DNA of 64,000 bases, taken from assembly GCF_024124545.1 (NCBI RefSeq), contig NZ_JAMXSF010000004.1, forward strand, positions 248,001 through 312,000, written 5' to 3'. Both the position numbers and the translations under genes were made by a program. Position 1 is the stretch's first letter. Every line of letters starts with the position of its first letter. Shown here piece by piece: positions 27,731 to 37,598 of this stretch. The notes under the pieces were generated by a model that saw only the letters and a program-made list of their open reading frames with translations, was not told the DNA's origin and ran no database searches. Origin of the DNA: Pseudoalteromonas sp. XMcav2-N (GTDB lineage Bacteria > Pseudomonadota > Gammaproteobacteria > Enterobacterales > Alteromonadaceae).

Positions 27731-27983
27731 GAATTTCTCCTATTGATGTACTAACCTCAAAGATTTGTGTTTACGCATTACCCAATTTGAATGAAAAACA
27801 CACTTCAAGTAATGCTGGTATACCACAGACAAGAGAAAAGTAAAATAAAAATGTGTCCGTCAGGTTAAAAGCAGGTGACAGTTTGATGAAGCTCAAATTT
27901 GCTTCAAGTTATGCTGAAGTTAGGAAAACAAAGCGCTGGCGGGTAGAGAGCCGATGAGCCGGGCAATAAATCGTAGGGAATAA
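27731..27983. other. Intergenic stretch with no recognised feature
   Basis: No gene with a good start and ribosome site was found on either strand. It should hold the promoter of the DUF3545 gene. It ends at the tal terminator. Confidence 0.5.
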
Positions 27984-28010
27984 AAAAACGCCACATAAGA
28001 TGGCGTTTTT
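27984..28010 (-). terminator. Intrinsic terminator after tal
   Basis: AAAAACGCCA and TGGCGTTTTT pair around CATAAGA. On the minus strand it lies 32 bp after the tal stop and ends in a T run. Confidence 0.92.
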
Positions 28011-28042
28011 CGCATAGTTGATGAGCGCTGGAAGCGATATGC

Positions 28043-28993
28043 TTACAAGGCTTTAAAGCGCGCTTCCAGAGTTTCCTGAGCTGCCGCAAATGAACGAATA
28101 CCTTCAGCCAGCTTTTCAGTGGCCATGGCATCTTGGTTATGCAACCAGCGGAATTCGCTTTCACTTAATGGAGCAGGCTTCGCTGTAACCTCATAATCGC
28201 TATCCAGTAAGTAGTCCTCTGTGGCAGGCAACTCACCCAGCTCTTCTAACAGTGCCGGACTGATAGTCAGCTTGTCACAGCCTGTTAGTGCGATAATCTC
28301 GCCGGTGTTACGGAAGCTGGCACCCATCACAACCGTGTTGTAGCCATGACGTTTGTAAAACTCGTAAATACTGCGTACAGACTGTACGCCAGGATCTTGC
28401 AGCGGATCAGTCGGCTTTTCCAGGCCATTGGCCACGTGCCAGTCCAGAATACGGCCAACAAATGGCGAGATCAGGAACACGTTAGCGTCGGCACATGCAC
28501 GGGCCTGCGCCTGACTGAATAGCAAGGTCAGGTTACATTTCACGCCTTGCTTTTCCAGAGCTTCTGCGGCTTTGATGCCTTCCCACGTAGACGCGATTTT
28601 AATTAAAATCTTGTCTTTGCTGACACCCAGCTGCTCATAGAGCGCCAGTAACTGCTGTGCTTTGGCAATGGTCGCTTCGGTATCAAACGATAAGCGTGCA
28701 TCGACTTCGGTTGAGATATAGCCAGGTACAATATTGGCAATCTCTTTACCAATCAGTACGGCAAAGTAGTCACAAGCCAGTTCCAGTTGTTGTGCCGCGT
28801 CGTCATGCTGACTTTTGGCGTAATCCCAGGCTGCTTTCAGGTAATCCTGATAAGCAGGCATCTCGGCTGCTTTTAGAAGCAGAGACGGGTTAGTGGTGGC
28901 ATCTTCCGGTTGGTGTTTACGGATTGCCTCGATATCTCCGGTGTCGGCGACGATAGATGAATGCTGTTTTAGCCTATCTAATGCTGAAGTCAT
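28043..28993 (-). CDS. tal: Transaldolase
   Basis: Transaldolase moves a dihydroxyacetone unit between sugar phosphates in the non-oxidative pentose phosphate pathway. The 316-residue protein has the Schiff-base lysine in [16 protein letters not shown] near residue 130, plus [28 protein letters not shown] and [11 protein letters not shown] chose the ATG at 28993 because GAGGA is 5 bases upstream and the family starts there; the frame extends 7 codons further. Divergent from yaaA. Confidence 0.96.
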   Translation of the reverse strand: MTSALDRLKQHSSIVADTGDIEAIRKHQPEDATTNPSLLLKAAEMPAYQDYLKAAWDYAKSQHDDAAQQLELACDYFAVLIGKEIANIVPGYISTEVDARLSFDTEATIAKAQQLLALYEQLGVSKDKILIKIASTWEGIKAAEALEKQGVKCNLTLLFSQAQARACADANVFLISPFVGRILDWHVANGLEKPTDPLQDPGVQSVRSIYEFYKRHGYNTVVMGASFRNTGEIIALTGCDKLTISPALLEELGELPATEDYLLDSDYEVTAKPAPLSESEFRWLHNQDAMATEKLAEGIRSFAAAQETLEARFKAL

Positions 28994-29292
28994 GCTGTCC
29001 TCATTCCAATTCATAGCAGCGTGTCAAAAAGTCTACTTTTCCTATGTTGCATTACCGTGACCTGTGTGAATAGGTCATATGTCCGTATTTGCGAGGTCGC
29101 TTCACGAGAAAATCCGAATGCCGGATGCGGGTGCACTTCGTCAGTCGGGGATCTGTGTGACGAACTGCAAACAGGCTGGTCTGCCAGCAACTGGGCAAGC
29201 AGTGTCGAACCCCCCAAGAATATTGCGCTTGCGCTCACCGGGGGATAGTGTTGAAATTGACATTTATCAATAGTTAAGTCAATAGGCAGGCC

Positions 29293-30072
29293 ATGATCAC
29301 TCTCGTTTCCCCGGCAAAAAATCTCGATTATGATACTCCGGCGCACACCGCGCGTTTTACCCAGCCCGAACTGCTCACACACAGTGAAGAATTGATCCAC
29401 GTGTGTCGTGACTTATCACCGCAACAGATAGGCACGCTGATGAAGATCAGCGATAAGCTGGCGGGTCTGAATGCGGCGCGCTTTGCCGACTGGTCGCAGC
29501 CTTTTACTCCCGATAATGCCAAGCAGGCTGTGCTGGCGTTTAATGGCGATGTGTACACCGGCCTGGATGCGGCAAGTATGGATGACGCAACACTGGACTA
29601 TGCACAGCAGCATTTGCGTATTTTGTCTGGCCTCTATGGGGTACTGAAACCGCTTGATCTGATGCAGGCGTATCGCCTTGAAATGGGCACTAAGCTGGAT
29701 AATCCGCGCGGTAAAAACCTCTATGAATTCTGGGGTCGTATCATTGCCGACAAGCTCAACGAAGCGCTGGAAGCGACTAATAGTCAGGTGTTGATTAACC
29801 TGGCATCAAATGAATACTTTAAAGCGGTAGACAAAAAGGCACTGAAGGCTGAGATCATCTCGCCGGTGTTCAAAGACTGTAAAAATGGTCAGTTCAAGGT
29901 GATTAGTTTCTATGCCAAAAAAGCCCGCGGCATGATGGCGCGCTACATTCTGGACAATCAGGTCGAGTCACCTGAGGCATTAAAAGCGTTTGATGTCGCG
30001 GGTTATTACTACAGCGAAGAAGCCACTCAAAAAGCCAGTGAGCCGGTGTTTTTACGCGCTGAGCAAAACTAA
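29293..30072 (+). CDS. yaaA: Peroxide stress protein YaaA
   Basis: YaaA lowers free iron under peroxide stress and binds DNA; its mechanism is still debated. The 259-residue product begins [16 protein letters not shown] and contains [38 protein letters not shown] and [13 protein letters not shown], all family blocks. In E. coli yaaA is also close to talB, so the tal-yaaA link is conserved, here as a divergent pair. Confidence 0.96.
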   Translation: MITLVSPAKNLDYDTPAHTARFTQPELLTHSEELIHVCRDLSPQQIGTLMKISDKLAGLNAARFADWSQPFTPDNAKQAVLAFNGDVYTGLDAASMDDATLDYAQQHLRILSGLYGVLKPLDLMQAYRLEMGTKLDNPRGKNLYEFWGRIIADKLNEALEATNSQVLINLASNEYFKAVDKKALKAEIISPVFKDCKNGQFKVISFYAKKARGMMARYILDNQVESPEALKAFDVAGYYYSEEATQKASEPVFLRAEQN

Positions 30073-30085
30073 TCGGGAGTTATCC

Positions 30086-30343
30086 ATGGTGGCTAAAGGG
30101 TTGATTTTGGTTACATTCATTGGGCTGTTGACTGGCTGTCAGGGTCAGCTCAGCACACATGCAGGTGGCATCGTCCTTACATGTGAACATAATGAGCGTG
30201 CCTGTGTGCAGCGCTGCCAGGATGACTATGTCAGTGCTGATCCGCTTCAGGCACGGTGCATTCAGCGTTGTTATGAACAGGCGAATCAATGCAGGGTGAA
30301 CGCGCCTGCTGAGCGTAAAACTCTCCCTCCTGAGTGGGAGTGA
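30086..30343 (+). CDS. Small cysteine-rich lipoprotein, unknown function
   Basis: I do not recognise this 85-residue protein. The signal ends LLTGC, a lipobox. The mature part has six further cysteines in a regular pattern: LTCEHNERACVQRC, then ARCIQRCYEQANQC, giving two C-x3-C pairs with flanking cysteines, as in helical hairpins locked by disulfides. GGGAG is 6-7 bases before the ATG, which I prefer over a frame start inside yaaA. It is 13 bp after yaaA and may be co-transcribed. Confidence 0.78.
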   Translation: MVAKGLILVTFIGLLTGCQGQLSTHAGGIVLTCEHNERACVQRCQDDYVSADPLQARCIQRCYEQANQCRVNAPAERKTLPPEWE

Positions 30344-30397
30344 TAACCAGCGTGCGGGCGACAAGCCCGCTTCTCAGATTTTTGGAGTATTATCTCA

Positions 30398-31573
30398 TTG
30401 AATAAAAATGTCTTGCTGCTGGCCTGCTGCCAGGGCCTGATCACCACGGGAAATATTCTGCTGGTGACCATCTCTGCGCTGGTTGGTCAGTTGCTCAGCC
30501 CGTCGGCGGCGCTGACCACTTTGCCGGTAGCAATGCAAATGGCCGGACTGTTGATGGCGACCATTCCGGCCTCGTTGATCATGGCTAAAACCGGTCGCAG
30601 ATTGGGCTTCTCACTGGGTAATCTGGTCGGTATCAGCGGCACTTTACTGGGTGTCTGGGCGCTCAGAGAGAATCATTTTGCCCTGTTTTGTGTGGCGACC
30701 ACTTTGATTGGTATCGGTATTGGTTTTGCCACCTTGTATCGATTTGCGGCCATAGAGGCCAGTGACAAGCCCGCTACGGCCATTTCGACCATTATGGCCA
30801 GTGGTGTGGTGGCAGCGATTTTAGGACCGAATCTGGCCGTTTGGGTCAATGAGGCGTATCCGGCACTTAATTATGCTAATTCATTTGTTGCGCTTAGCGG
30901 CTTGTATGTGTTTGCCTTATTGCTGTTACAGGGCGTACGCTTTGCTGAAGTGGATCCACATACCACTGATGCACCCGCTCGGACCCTGAAAGAGATCGTG
31001 GCACAGAAGCAGTTTCAGCTGGCGGTGCTGGTGGCTATGATCAGCTATTCCGTGATGAATTTTCTGATGACCGCAACGCCGCTGGCCATGCATCGCCATG
31101 GATTTGATCTGGCGGACTCCGCGCTGGTGATTGAATGGCATGTGCTGGGTATGTTCCTGCCGTCGTTTTTCACCGGTAAGCTGATTGAGCGCTTTGGGGC
31201 ACGGGTGATGATCCTGTCGGGTTGTGTGCTGTATCTGGCTAGCGCTGGTATTAACCTGCTGGGCGTGAGCCACTGGCATTTTTTACTGGCCTTATTTGCC
31301 CTTGGCGTGGGCTGGAATTTTATGTTCATCAGTGCAACGCAATTAGTCAGTCAGACGTATGCGCCGCAGGAGCGCGCCAAGGCACAAGCCTGTAATGAAT
31401 TTCTGGTCTTCAGCATGGTAGTGGCATCCTCACTGAGTGCTGGGTTTTTGGAAGCCACGGTGGGTTGGCAGACGCTCAACCTGTGGAGTATGCCTGTGGT
31501 GCTGGCCGCTTTAATAGCCACCCTTGTGCTGTCCAGAGGCAGTGTTACACCTGCACGTTTACCGGCAGGCTGA
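30398..31573 (+). CDS. MFS transporter, TTG start
   Basis: The 391-residue protein has about 12 membrane segments and MFS features such as MAKTGRRLGFSLGNLVG after segment 2. The frame seems to start at TTG (30398), with GGAG about 12 bases upstream; the first in-frame ATG comes too late to keep segment 1. The substrate cannot be told. Its end overlaps the convergent unknown gene by 29 bp. A GC hairpin at 30354-30370 lies in front of it. Confidence 0.82.
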   Translation: MNKNVLLLACCQGLITTGNILLVTISALVGQLLSPSAALTTLPVAMQMAGLLMATIPASLIMAKTGRRLGFSLGNLVGISGTLLGVWALRENHFALFCVATTLIGIGIGFATLYRFAAIEASDKPATAISTIMASGVVAAILGPNLAVWVNEAYPALNYANSFVALSGLYVFALLLLQGVRFAEVDPHTTDAPARTLKEIVAQKQFQLAVLVAMISYSVMNFLMTATPLAMHRHGFDLADSALVIEWHVLGMFLPSFFTGKLIERFGARVMILSGCVLYLASAGINLLGVSHWHFLLALFALGVGWNFMFISATQLVSQTYAPQERAKAQACNEFLVFSMVVASSLSAGFLEATVGWQTLNLWSMPVVLAALIATLVLSRGSVTPARLPAG

Positions 31574-32345
31574 GGTAGGCAAGCACCACTTCATCGCGAA
31601 ACAGGATATCCAGGTGTTTGCCCTCGCTGCGGTAGTGCTGACACATGGCCTGGGCACTGCGTGTTTGCGCTTTTAACAGCTGGCTGGGCATATCAACACT
31701 GGCCGCGGCGCTGTGCCATTTGTCAGTAAGTGTAGGTGGCGGTGCTGGCAAAGTGGGCAGCATCCGCTCGACCAGCTCAAAGGCACTGTCGCGTGCCAGC
31801 AGCAGCATGTCGTCGTTGGCGGCGGCAAACCAGCTGACACCGGTATGGCTCACACACACCAAAGGCAAAAACGGCGCCAGTGCCGGGAAAATCTCATTAC
31901 GATAGACTTCGACCTCCCAGTAGCTGCGAGCGATTTTAACGAACTGCTCAAAGCTGGTAATGGCACCAAACCCCGATTCTGCGAGTAAGCGGATCTCGAC
32001 CCGGGGTTTATTGGGGTTGACGGTATCATTGGCTGCATCCAGGTACCAGGGGCCGGCCACCAGCGCATTCTGAAAATACTCATCACGCAGCGAGCCCCAT
32101 ACCGGCTCGAGCGTCAGGCCGGTGTCCAGCAGGGCTTTGAGCGGTTGCAGAGGTGCCGCAACGGGCTCTTTTGCCAGCTCAGCTTTGAGCAGATCCTGGA
32201 TAGCATTGCGAACTTCTTTGCAGCGCCCGAGTGGATAAGGTTTGCCCGCAAAGGTGGGATACTTTTGTGCCAGTGCGGGGTCAACTTTCAGGCGTAAATG
32301 GGCCAGATACACTTCCAGAGCGGTGACTTGTTGTGCTGTGAGCAT
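31545..32345 (-). CDS. Conserved hypothetical protein of the ATP-grasp/DUF1704 cluster
   Basis: I do not recognise this 266-residue protein. It has no signal peptide or membrane segment. Notable stretches are YPLGRCKEVRNAIQDLL near residue 37, LEPVWGSLRDEYFQNA, and GVSWFAAANDDMLLLARD. AGGAA is about 7 bases before the ATG. It follows the interrupted DUF1704 gene by 69 bp on the same strand, so it is probably the third gene of that unit. It is convergent with the MFS gene and overlaps its last codons. Confidence 0.72.
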   Translation of the reverse strand: MLTAQQVTALEVYLAHLRLKVDPALAQKYPTFAGKPYPLGRCKEVRNAIQDLLKAELAKEPVAAPLQPLKALLDTGLTLEPVWGSLRDEYFQNALVAGPWYLDAANDTVNPNKPRVEIRLLAESGFGAITSFEQFVKIARSYWEVEVYRNEIFPALAPFLPLVCVSHTGVSWFAAANDDMLLLARDSAFELVERMLPTLPAPPPTLTDKWHSAAASVDMPSQLLKAQTRSAQAMCQHYRSEGKHLDILFRDEVVLAYLSLPVNVQV

Positions 32346-32414
32346 CGGGGTTCCTGCATCAGTGAGTACTGTATGCAGTGTAACCCCGTGTCTGACAAGA
32401 TAAAAGCCGTTGGC

Positions 32415-34258
32415 TTATTTTATACAGCTAATCAGATAGCTGAGAATAGCATCCGGTTGAGCTGGATCGCGGCTATAATCCGGCAGGTAGGCCGGTTTAT
32501 CCAGTAACTGACGTTCAACCAGCATGTCAATGGCATCCAGCTGTGCCAGCCCGGTTTTGCCCAGATAACTGGTATCTCGTAAAAACTCATACACCTGATA
32601 AAACTGCTCACCTTTGACCATTTTATCCACGGCCAGCACCCGCAACGCCAGGGTTTTCAGGCGCATGAGATTGATATTCTCTGACTGGAACTCACGGAAA
32701 ATCGCCAGCCCTTCCTGGGTATAGGTATTGCCCGGCAGCCCCAGGCGCAGAAGATGTAGCGGCTGTTGCTCAGCATTGAGCGTGGTGAGCAGGTGCACAC
32801 CAATTTCATGCTCAATCAGCGCTCGCACATCCAGTTCTGAGAACATCGCCGTGCTGTTGACCCGCAGGGTTTTCTTGCCGTTATCCACCATGGCCTTGGC
32901 CACCAGCTTAGTCGACAGGCTCACCTTACAGGGCAGCTGCATTTGTGCAATGGCCTGCTCAAAGCGGCCCAGTGCCTGTTCGGCATTAATGGTTTTTGGG
33001 GCCGCCGGCTGTGGCTCCGTGGCATGAATGATAAAGCGCGCGTTGGCGATGTCATCGACACTCGGTTCACCATAGTAACGCAGCGAGTTATACAAGAACT
33101 GCTCTTTGCCGACCTGAGTGATCACATCAATTTTAGTGGCAAAGTTATCAATCAACTTGCGATAAATGTCTTTGATCAGCGGATCGCCGATGTCCGCCAC
33201 GGGCAAGCGATAGAGCTGCTCTTTAAATTCATAGGGATCCATGCGCAGCGGACGATACTTAAACTGGGGCCGGTAATGGCTTTTGTTAAAGAAGCGGCGC
33301 TTTTCCTGAGCAATGTTCGTCGGGTTGACATAATGCAGGGTATCCAGGTTACGGGCCAGTTTATACAGCGCCAGATCGACCGCCTTAATGGCCGGATCTA
33401 TATGTTGCTGAACATGGTTAAACTGCACCATGCCTTTGGAGCAATAGCGTTTAATAAAAAACCGCGCGGTCTGGGTCAGGGCAATATGCAAATTGCGCTT
33501 GAGCTTTTCGAACACCAGCGGGTAGAGCTCCCCGGTCAGCTCATCCATGAAGAACTTACGCACTTCCAGCGGCAGGATCAGGGTGTGTTTGTATGTTTTG
33601 GTTACAAACGTGGCCTGGTAGCCGTCACCCTGAAACACATTGTTTTCGGCAAAGCTCAGCGGCGCGCCCTGAAACTTTTTACGACACAGCTGTTGCCTGA
33701 GGGTATTAAACACCGGACGCCAGCGCAGTGCATCGAGCTGGGCAGTGCCGAGGTTAAAGTCGGGCGCAAAGTCGTACTGGCGAACCTGCCAGTTGTAGCT
33801 GTGGATGTCGAACACCAGACAGGCACCGAATTTTTTCTCCAGTGTATCCAGTACCAGCTTGATCACCTGATAGTAGGCCGCATGTTTAGACAGACTGAGA
33901 TCACGCTCGGGGCCATCGGGCTGCTGTTGCCAGACTTCTTTGCCCCAGGCCTGGGTATAAATGGCCTGTTGCGGGGCACGGTTGAGGTCGTACTCTTAAC
34001 GGGAATAACGGGCTATCAACACAATCGGCATGGCATCAATCAGCTCGCCGGTGTGGGGATTTTCCTCTTCAAAACGGGCCTGTTCGCTCAGCGCCATATT
34101 GCCGTGCAAGGAGGTCCGCAAGCGGCTCCCGGCATGGACGGCTGTCGCCACATAAGGCACATATTCGCGGATGTGTAAATACACGGCACCGCCGGCCACT
34201 TCCCCTTCAAAGGGTTGCAGGGCGGCAAGGGCGCGACCAGCGCTTGTTCAGACTGCAT
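32415..34258 (-). pseudogene. N-formylglutamate amidohydrolase-like / DUF1704 (QEGLA) metallopeptidase fusion, interrupted
   Basis: The reconstructed product is about 614 residues: an amidohydrolase-like N-terminal region (AVHAGSRLR, EYDLNRAP, VFDIHSYNWQ), then a DUF1704 domain with the HEIGVH zinc motif and the name-giving YTQEGLA. Two lesions are visible. An in-frame TAA at 33996-33998 sits between YSR and EYDLNR, where a tyrosine would be expected. The N-terminus MQSEQALVAPLPP is in another frame, and one base seems missing in the C run at 34220-34222. The rest (483 codons from 33866) is open. Either both are sequencing errors or the gene has recently died. DUF1704 includes the eukaryotic MATCAP carboxypeptidases, so a peptidase role is plausible. 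Confidence 0.78.
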
Positions 34259-35294
34259 GGGCATCTTCAATTACCTGACGAAATGCATTTTTACGATGGT
34301 TTACCAGCTCTTTGGCATGCACTACACTTTCAACAAAGTCGATCACTTGTACCTGCAAGCGGGTGCGATTCAGGCGGTTAATCCGCGAGATCCCGCCCGG
34401 ACTGAGTACATTGACTTCAATCAGCTTGCCGCCAATCACATCAATGCCCACAAAGTACAGTCCATCGCGTACCAGTTTAGGGCCTATGTGCTTGCACAGT
34501 GCCTGCTCCTGCGCTGTCAGTTTGTGCTTAACCACTTTGCCACCGGCATGCACATTGGCACGCACTTCATTACTGGCCGGAATGCGTTTCATCGCCCCGA
34601 TGGGCTCGCCATTGAGCATCAGGATCCGCACATCGCCCTCTGCAGCGCCGGGCACATATTCCTGTAAGATCACATAATTACTGCCTTTGCCAGACTCATC
34701 GCCACCAATATAAAACTCCAGCAGGGAGCTGAAACTTTGCTTGGCGCTTTTCTCCAGCACAATGACCCCGCGGCCACCGTAGCCATCGAGCGGCTTGAGG
34801 ATCATTTTGTCGCAGCTGGATTCGGCGAAGATCCGCTCCAGGTACTCTTTGTTTTTTGACACATGGGTGGCTGGAATAAACTCACTGGCGGTGCCCTGAA
34901 AGGACGCGGTGTACAGCTTATTGTTGGCAATACGCAGCCCGTCGATGTCGTTCACGATAAAGGTATCGTCGCGCACAGAATCAAGAAAGTTCATGGCCAG
35001 GGTATCGAGCGGCGGATTGGCGCGCATAAAAATCACATCAAAACCGGCCAGTGGTAACTGAGTGCGCTTAAACTGGGCTTTGTTGTAAAAACTGACGAAG
35101 TTATCGGAGACTTTGTCCTGCTTGACGAATACGTCGCAAAACGCGCTGGCAACGCTGTCGCGGATGGTCAGGGCGTTGACTGTGGTAATGGCCACTATGT
35201 GATTGCGCGATACCGCTTCGTGGATCAGGCGCAGGGTACTGTCGTTCTCGGCGTCAACCCGCTCCCACGGGTACATAATAAAACAAATTTTCAC
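34248..35294 (-). CDS. GshB-like ATP-grasp ligase
   Basis: The 348-residue protein resembles glutathione synthetase GshB: an N-terminal domain with MKICFIMYPWERVDAENDST and DVIFMRANPPLDTL, then the ATP-grasp part with ILKPLDGYGGRGVIVLEK, LQEYVPGAAEGDVRILMLNG, NVHAGGKVVKH and the metal-binding LIEVNVLSPGGI. It joins an amino group to a carboxylate at ATP cost. True GshB is about 315 residues and usually lies elsewhere; here the partner is a DUF1704/amidohydrolase gene overlapping its 3' end by 11 bases, so it may make a different peptide-like product. First gene of the cluster. Confidence 0.85.
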   Translation of the reverse strand: MKICFIMYPWERVDAENDSTLRLIHEAVSRNHIVAITTVNALTIRDSVASAFCDVFVKQDKVSDNFVSFYNKAQFKRTQLPLAGFDVIFMRANPPLDTLAMNFLDSVRDDTFIVNDIDGLRIANNKLYTASFQGTASEFIPATHVSKNKEYLERIFAESSCDKMILKPLDGYGGRGVIVLEKSAKQSFSSLLEFYIGGDESGKGSNYVILQEYVPGAAEGDVRILMLNGEPIGAMKRIPASNEVRANVHAGGKVVKHKLTAQEQALCKHIGPKLVRDGLYFVGIDVIGGKLIEVNVLSPGGISRINRLNRTRLQVQVIDFVESVVHAKELVNHRKNAFRQVIEDAHAV

Positions 35295-35426
35295 TGTCGG
35301 AATAGTTCACTTAATCAGGCTTATTTTGGGCGACTATAACGACAAAAGCAGTGCTTAGCTCGCGAGTTATTTTTATCGTCAGGATAAAAAATAAAGGGGG
35401 ATACTAGAAAGTTGAGTAAGTTAGTA

Positions 35427-35448
35427 CAGGACGCCGGGCAGCGTCCTG
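35427..35448 (-). terminator. Hairpin downstream of srmB
   Basis: CAGGACGC and GCGTCCTG pair around CGGGCA, 18 bp after the srmB stop. No T run follows on the minus strand, so it may be only a stabilising hairpin. Confidence 0.45.
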
Positions 35449-35465
35449 ATATGGCTCAGGTCAGG

Positions 35466-36698
35466 CTACTTCTTCTTTTTCGCTTTGACTTTGGCGGCCT
35501 TTTTCTTGGCTTTGATTTTTGCCGGATCTTTTTTCTTTTTCGGCAGCTTAGCTTCTTTGTGTTTTGGCTCCAGCCCTTCAATCACGCGGCGTTTTAGTTT
35601 CTGCTCTGTATAGCGTTCAACCTTGCCGAGGATCTCAGCATCATGGGCCTCAACCAGTGAAATGGCGGTGCCTTTTTTACCGGCACGACCGGTTCGGCCA
35701 ATACGGTGCACATAAATGTCGGCGGTACGCGGCATATCAAAGTTAATGACATGGCTGATGTCCGCGACGTCGATACCACGCGCTGCCACATCGGTGGCGA
35801 TCAGAATACGGGTGCGACCACTGTGGAAGCTGGCCATGGCGGCCATGCGCTTGTCCTGCGGCATTTCACCACGCAGCCAGGTGGTTTTGATGTCCTGGGT
35901 GTATAGCTCGCCAACCAGTTTTTCGAGGCGTTCGCGGGTTTTGACAAACACAATGGCTTTAGTGACGTCTTCACTTTGCAGCAGGTTGGCCAGCATCGCC
36001 AGTTTATGCTCGTAATCATCGGCCAGATGGATCCACTGATGAATTTTGCCTTTTTCTTTACGCGATGACTCCGCCTCAAGCAGCGCCGGATCTTTTAAGA
36101 TACGCTCGGCAAACAGCTCAACACTGTCGCCTTCCAGGGTCGCTGAAAACAGGAAACACTGACGGCGGTTTTTGGCTTCGTTGCAGATCTTGAGCATTTC
36201 TTTTTTAAAGCCCAGGTCCAGCATGCGGTCGGCTTCATCGAGGATCAACAGCTCAACGTTATCGGCATGGAAGTTCTCGGTTTCAAGGTATTCCATCAAA
36301 CGCCCCGGTGTGGCTATCAGAATATCGTTGTTCTTTTCGAAGATCTCTTTGTGACTGCCGTAGTTAATTCCCCCTGTCACCACCCCGATTTTCAGGTGTG
36401 TGCCTGCAGCCAGCGCTTCGCATTGCTCAAACACCTGATAGGCCAGCTCTCGGGTTGGCGTCATGATCAGCACACGGGCAAACCCTGGGTCGCGACGCGG
36501 AAAATCCATCAAATACTGAATTGCCGGGATCAGGAACGCGGCTGTTTTACCTGTGCCCGTTGGTGCGGAAGCAAGGATATCGCGGCCCATCAGGGCCTCC
36601 GGAATGGCCAGCTGTTGAATGCTGGTGGCTTGCTCAAAGCCCATTTTTTTTATGGCAGTCAGTAGTGTGCCGTCGAGATCGAATTCAGTAAATTGCAT
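35466..36698 (-). CDS. srmB: DEAD-box RNA helicase SrmB
   Basis: SrmB assists early assembly of the 50S ribosomal subunit. The 410-residue protein has the helicase motifs in order: Q-motif ATSIQQLAIP, ASAPTGTGKT, PTRELAYQ, IATPGRLMEY, LDEADRMLDLGF, FSATLEG, and RIGRTGRAGKKG. The tail is an extreme lysine-rich run (KLPKKKKDPAKIKAKKK) suited to RNA. The divergent neighbour is trmN6, as in E. coli, which supports the SrmB choice over other DEAD-box proteins. Confidence 0.93.
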   Translation of the reverse strand: MQFTEFDLDGTLLTAIKKMGFEQATSIQQLAIPEALMGRDILASAPTGTGKTAAFLIPAIQYLMDFPRRDPGFARVLIMTPTRELAYQVFEQCEALAAGTHLKIGVVTGGINYGSHKEIFEKNNDILIATPGRLMEYLETENFHADNVELLILDEADRMLDLGFKKEMLKICNEAKNRRQCFLFSATLEGDSVELFAERILKDPALLEAESSRKEKGKIHQWIHLADDYEHKLAMLANLLQSEDVTKAIVFVKTRERLEKLVGELYTQDIKTTWLRGEMPQDKRMAAMASFHSGRTRILIATDVAARGIDVADISHVINFDMPRTADIYVHRIGRTGRAGKKGTAISLVEAHDAEILGKVERYTEQKLKRRVIEGLEPKHKEAKLPKKKKDPAKIKAKKKAAKVKAKKKK

Positions 36699-36765
36699 AG
36701 TGCATCACAAATAAAGGACAATAGCGGAATTATACTTGGCAATCCGGGTTTCTCAAAGGAGCAAA

Positions 36766-37464
36766 ATGGCTGGCTTTGCATTTAAGCAATTTACGGTGGC
36801 ACAATCACGCAGCGCAATGAAGGTGTCGACCGATGGGGTGCTATTCGGCGCCTGGGTTTGTGTGACGGGCGCGCAGCGCATGCTCGACATTGGCGCGGGT
36901 ACGGGGTTACTGAGTTTGATGTGCAAACAGCGCGCCCCATCGCTTGCTATTGATGCGGTTGAAATTGATGCGCAGGCCTGTCTGGATGCTGTTGATAATA
37001 TCAATGCCAGCCCTTGGCAGGGTATTGCAGTACACCAGACACCCATTCAGACATTCGTCTCGGGCCAGCCTTATGATTTGGTGATCAGCAATCCGCCGTA
37101 CTTTAATCACAGTTTAAAAGGGCCAGATGCCGCTCGTAACACTGCGCGCCATACCGACAGCCTGAGTTTTGTGCATCTGATAGACGCATTTATGCGTCGC
37201 AGTCACTCAAAAGGTCGGCTGGCGGTGATTTTGCCAGCTCACGAAGGGCATGAATTTATTGCGCTGGCACAGCAGCACGGTTTGCATCTTGCGCTTCGCT
37301 GTGATGTGTCCATGACGCCCGACAAGCCTGTTAGCAGGCTAATGCTGGAATTTCATCGTGACAAAACCACGCAGGAGCAGCAAAGTCTGTGTGTGAGAAA
37401 TAAAATGGGTGAGTATAGCGAGGCGTTTATTGATCTGTGTCGTGATTTCTATTTGAAAATGTGA
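36766..37464 (+). CDS. trmN6: tRNA1(Val) (adenine-37-N6)-methyltransferase
   Basis: TrmN6 (YfiC) methylates A37 of valine tRNA. The 232-residue protein shows FKQFTVAQSRSAMKVSTDGV, the SAM site MLDIGAGTGLLSLM, and the NPPYF catalytic motif of N6-adenine methyltransferases, then the C-terminal YSEAFIDLCRDFYLKM. The ATG at 36766 has AAAGGAG just upstream; a frame 10 codons longer is less likely. Confidence 0.93.
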   Translation: MAGFAFKQFTVAQSRSAMKVSTDGVLFGAWVCVTGAQRMLDIGAGTGLLSLMCKQRAPSLAIDAVEIDAQACLDAVDNINASPWQGIAVHQTPIQTFVSGQPYDLVISNPPYFNHSLKGPDAARNTARHTDSLSFVHLIDAFMRRSHSKGRLAVILPAHEGHEFIALAQQHGLHLALRCDVSMTPDKPVSRLMLEFHRDKTTQEQQSLCVRNKMGEYSEAFIDLCRDFYLKM

Positions 37465-37598
37465 CCTCATCCTACGGTACAATGGGCGCTATTGAGGTAA
37501 TCTTGTGTAATACCTATTGTGTTTTACTAACGTTACACTCGCACATAATGACATAAGACTAAACTGGGTGAACGCTTACCCAGTGCAAGGAGCCGATA

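Noticed and set aside
32943..34178. 411-codon plus-strand open frame opposite the DUF1704 gene
   Set aside because: The translation has no recognisable domain and no ribosome site at its start; the minus strand carries the HEIGVH and QEGLA motifs, so this is a shadow frame.
34215..34667. 150-codon plus-strand frame opposite the ATP-grasp gene
   Set aside because: Lies wholly within a clear ATP-grasp gene and encodes nothing recognisable.
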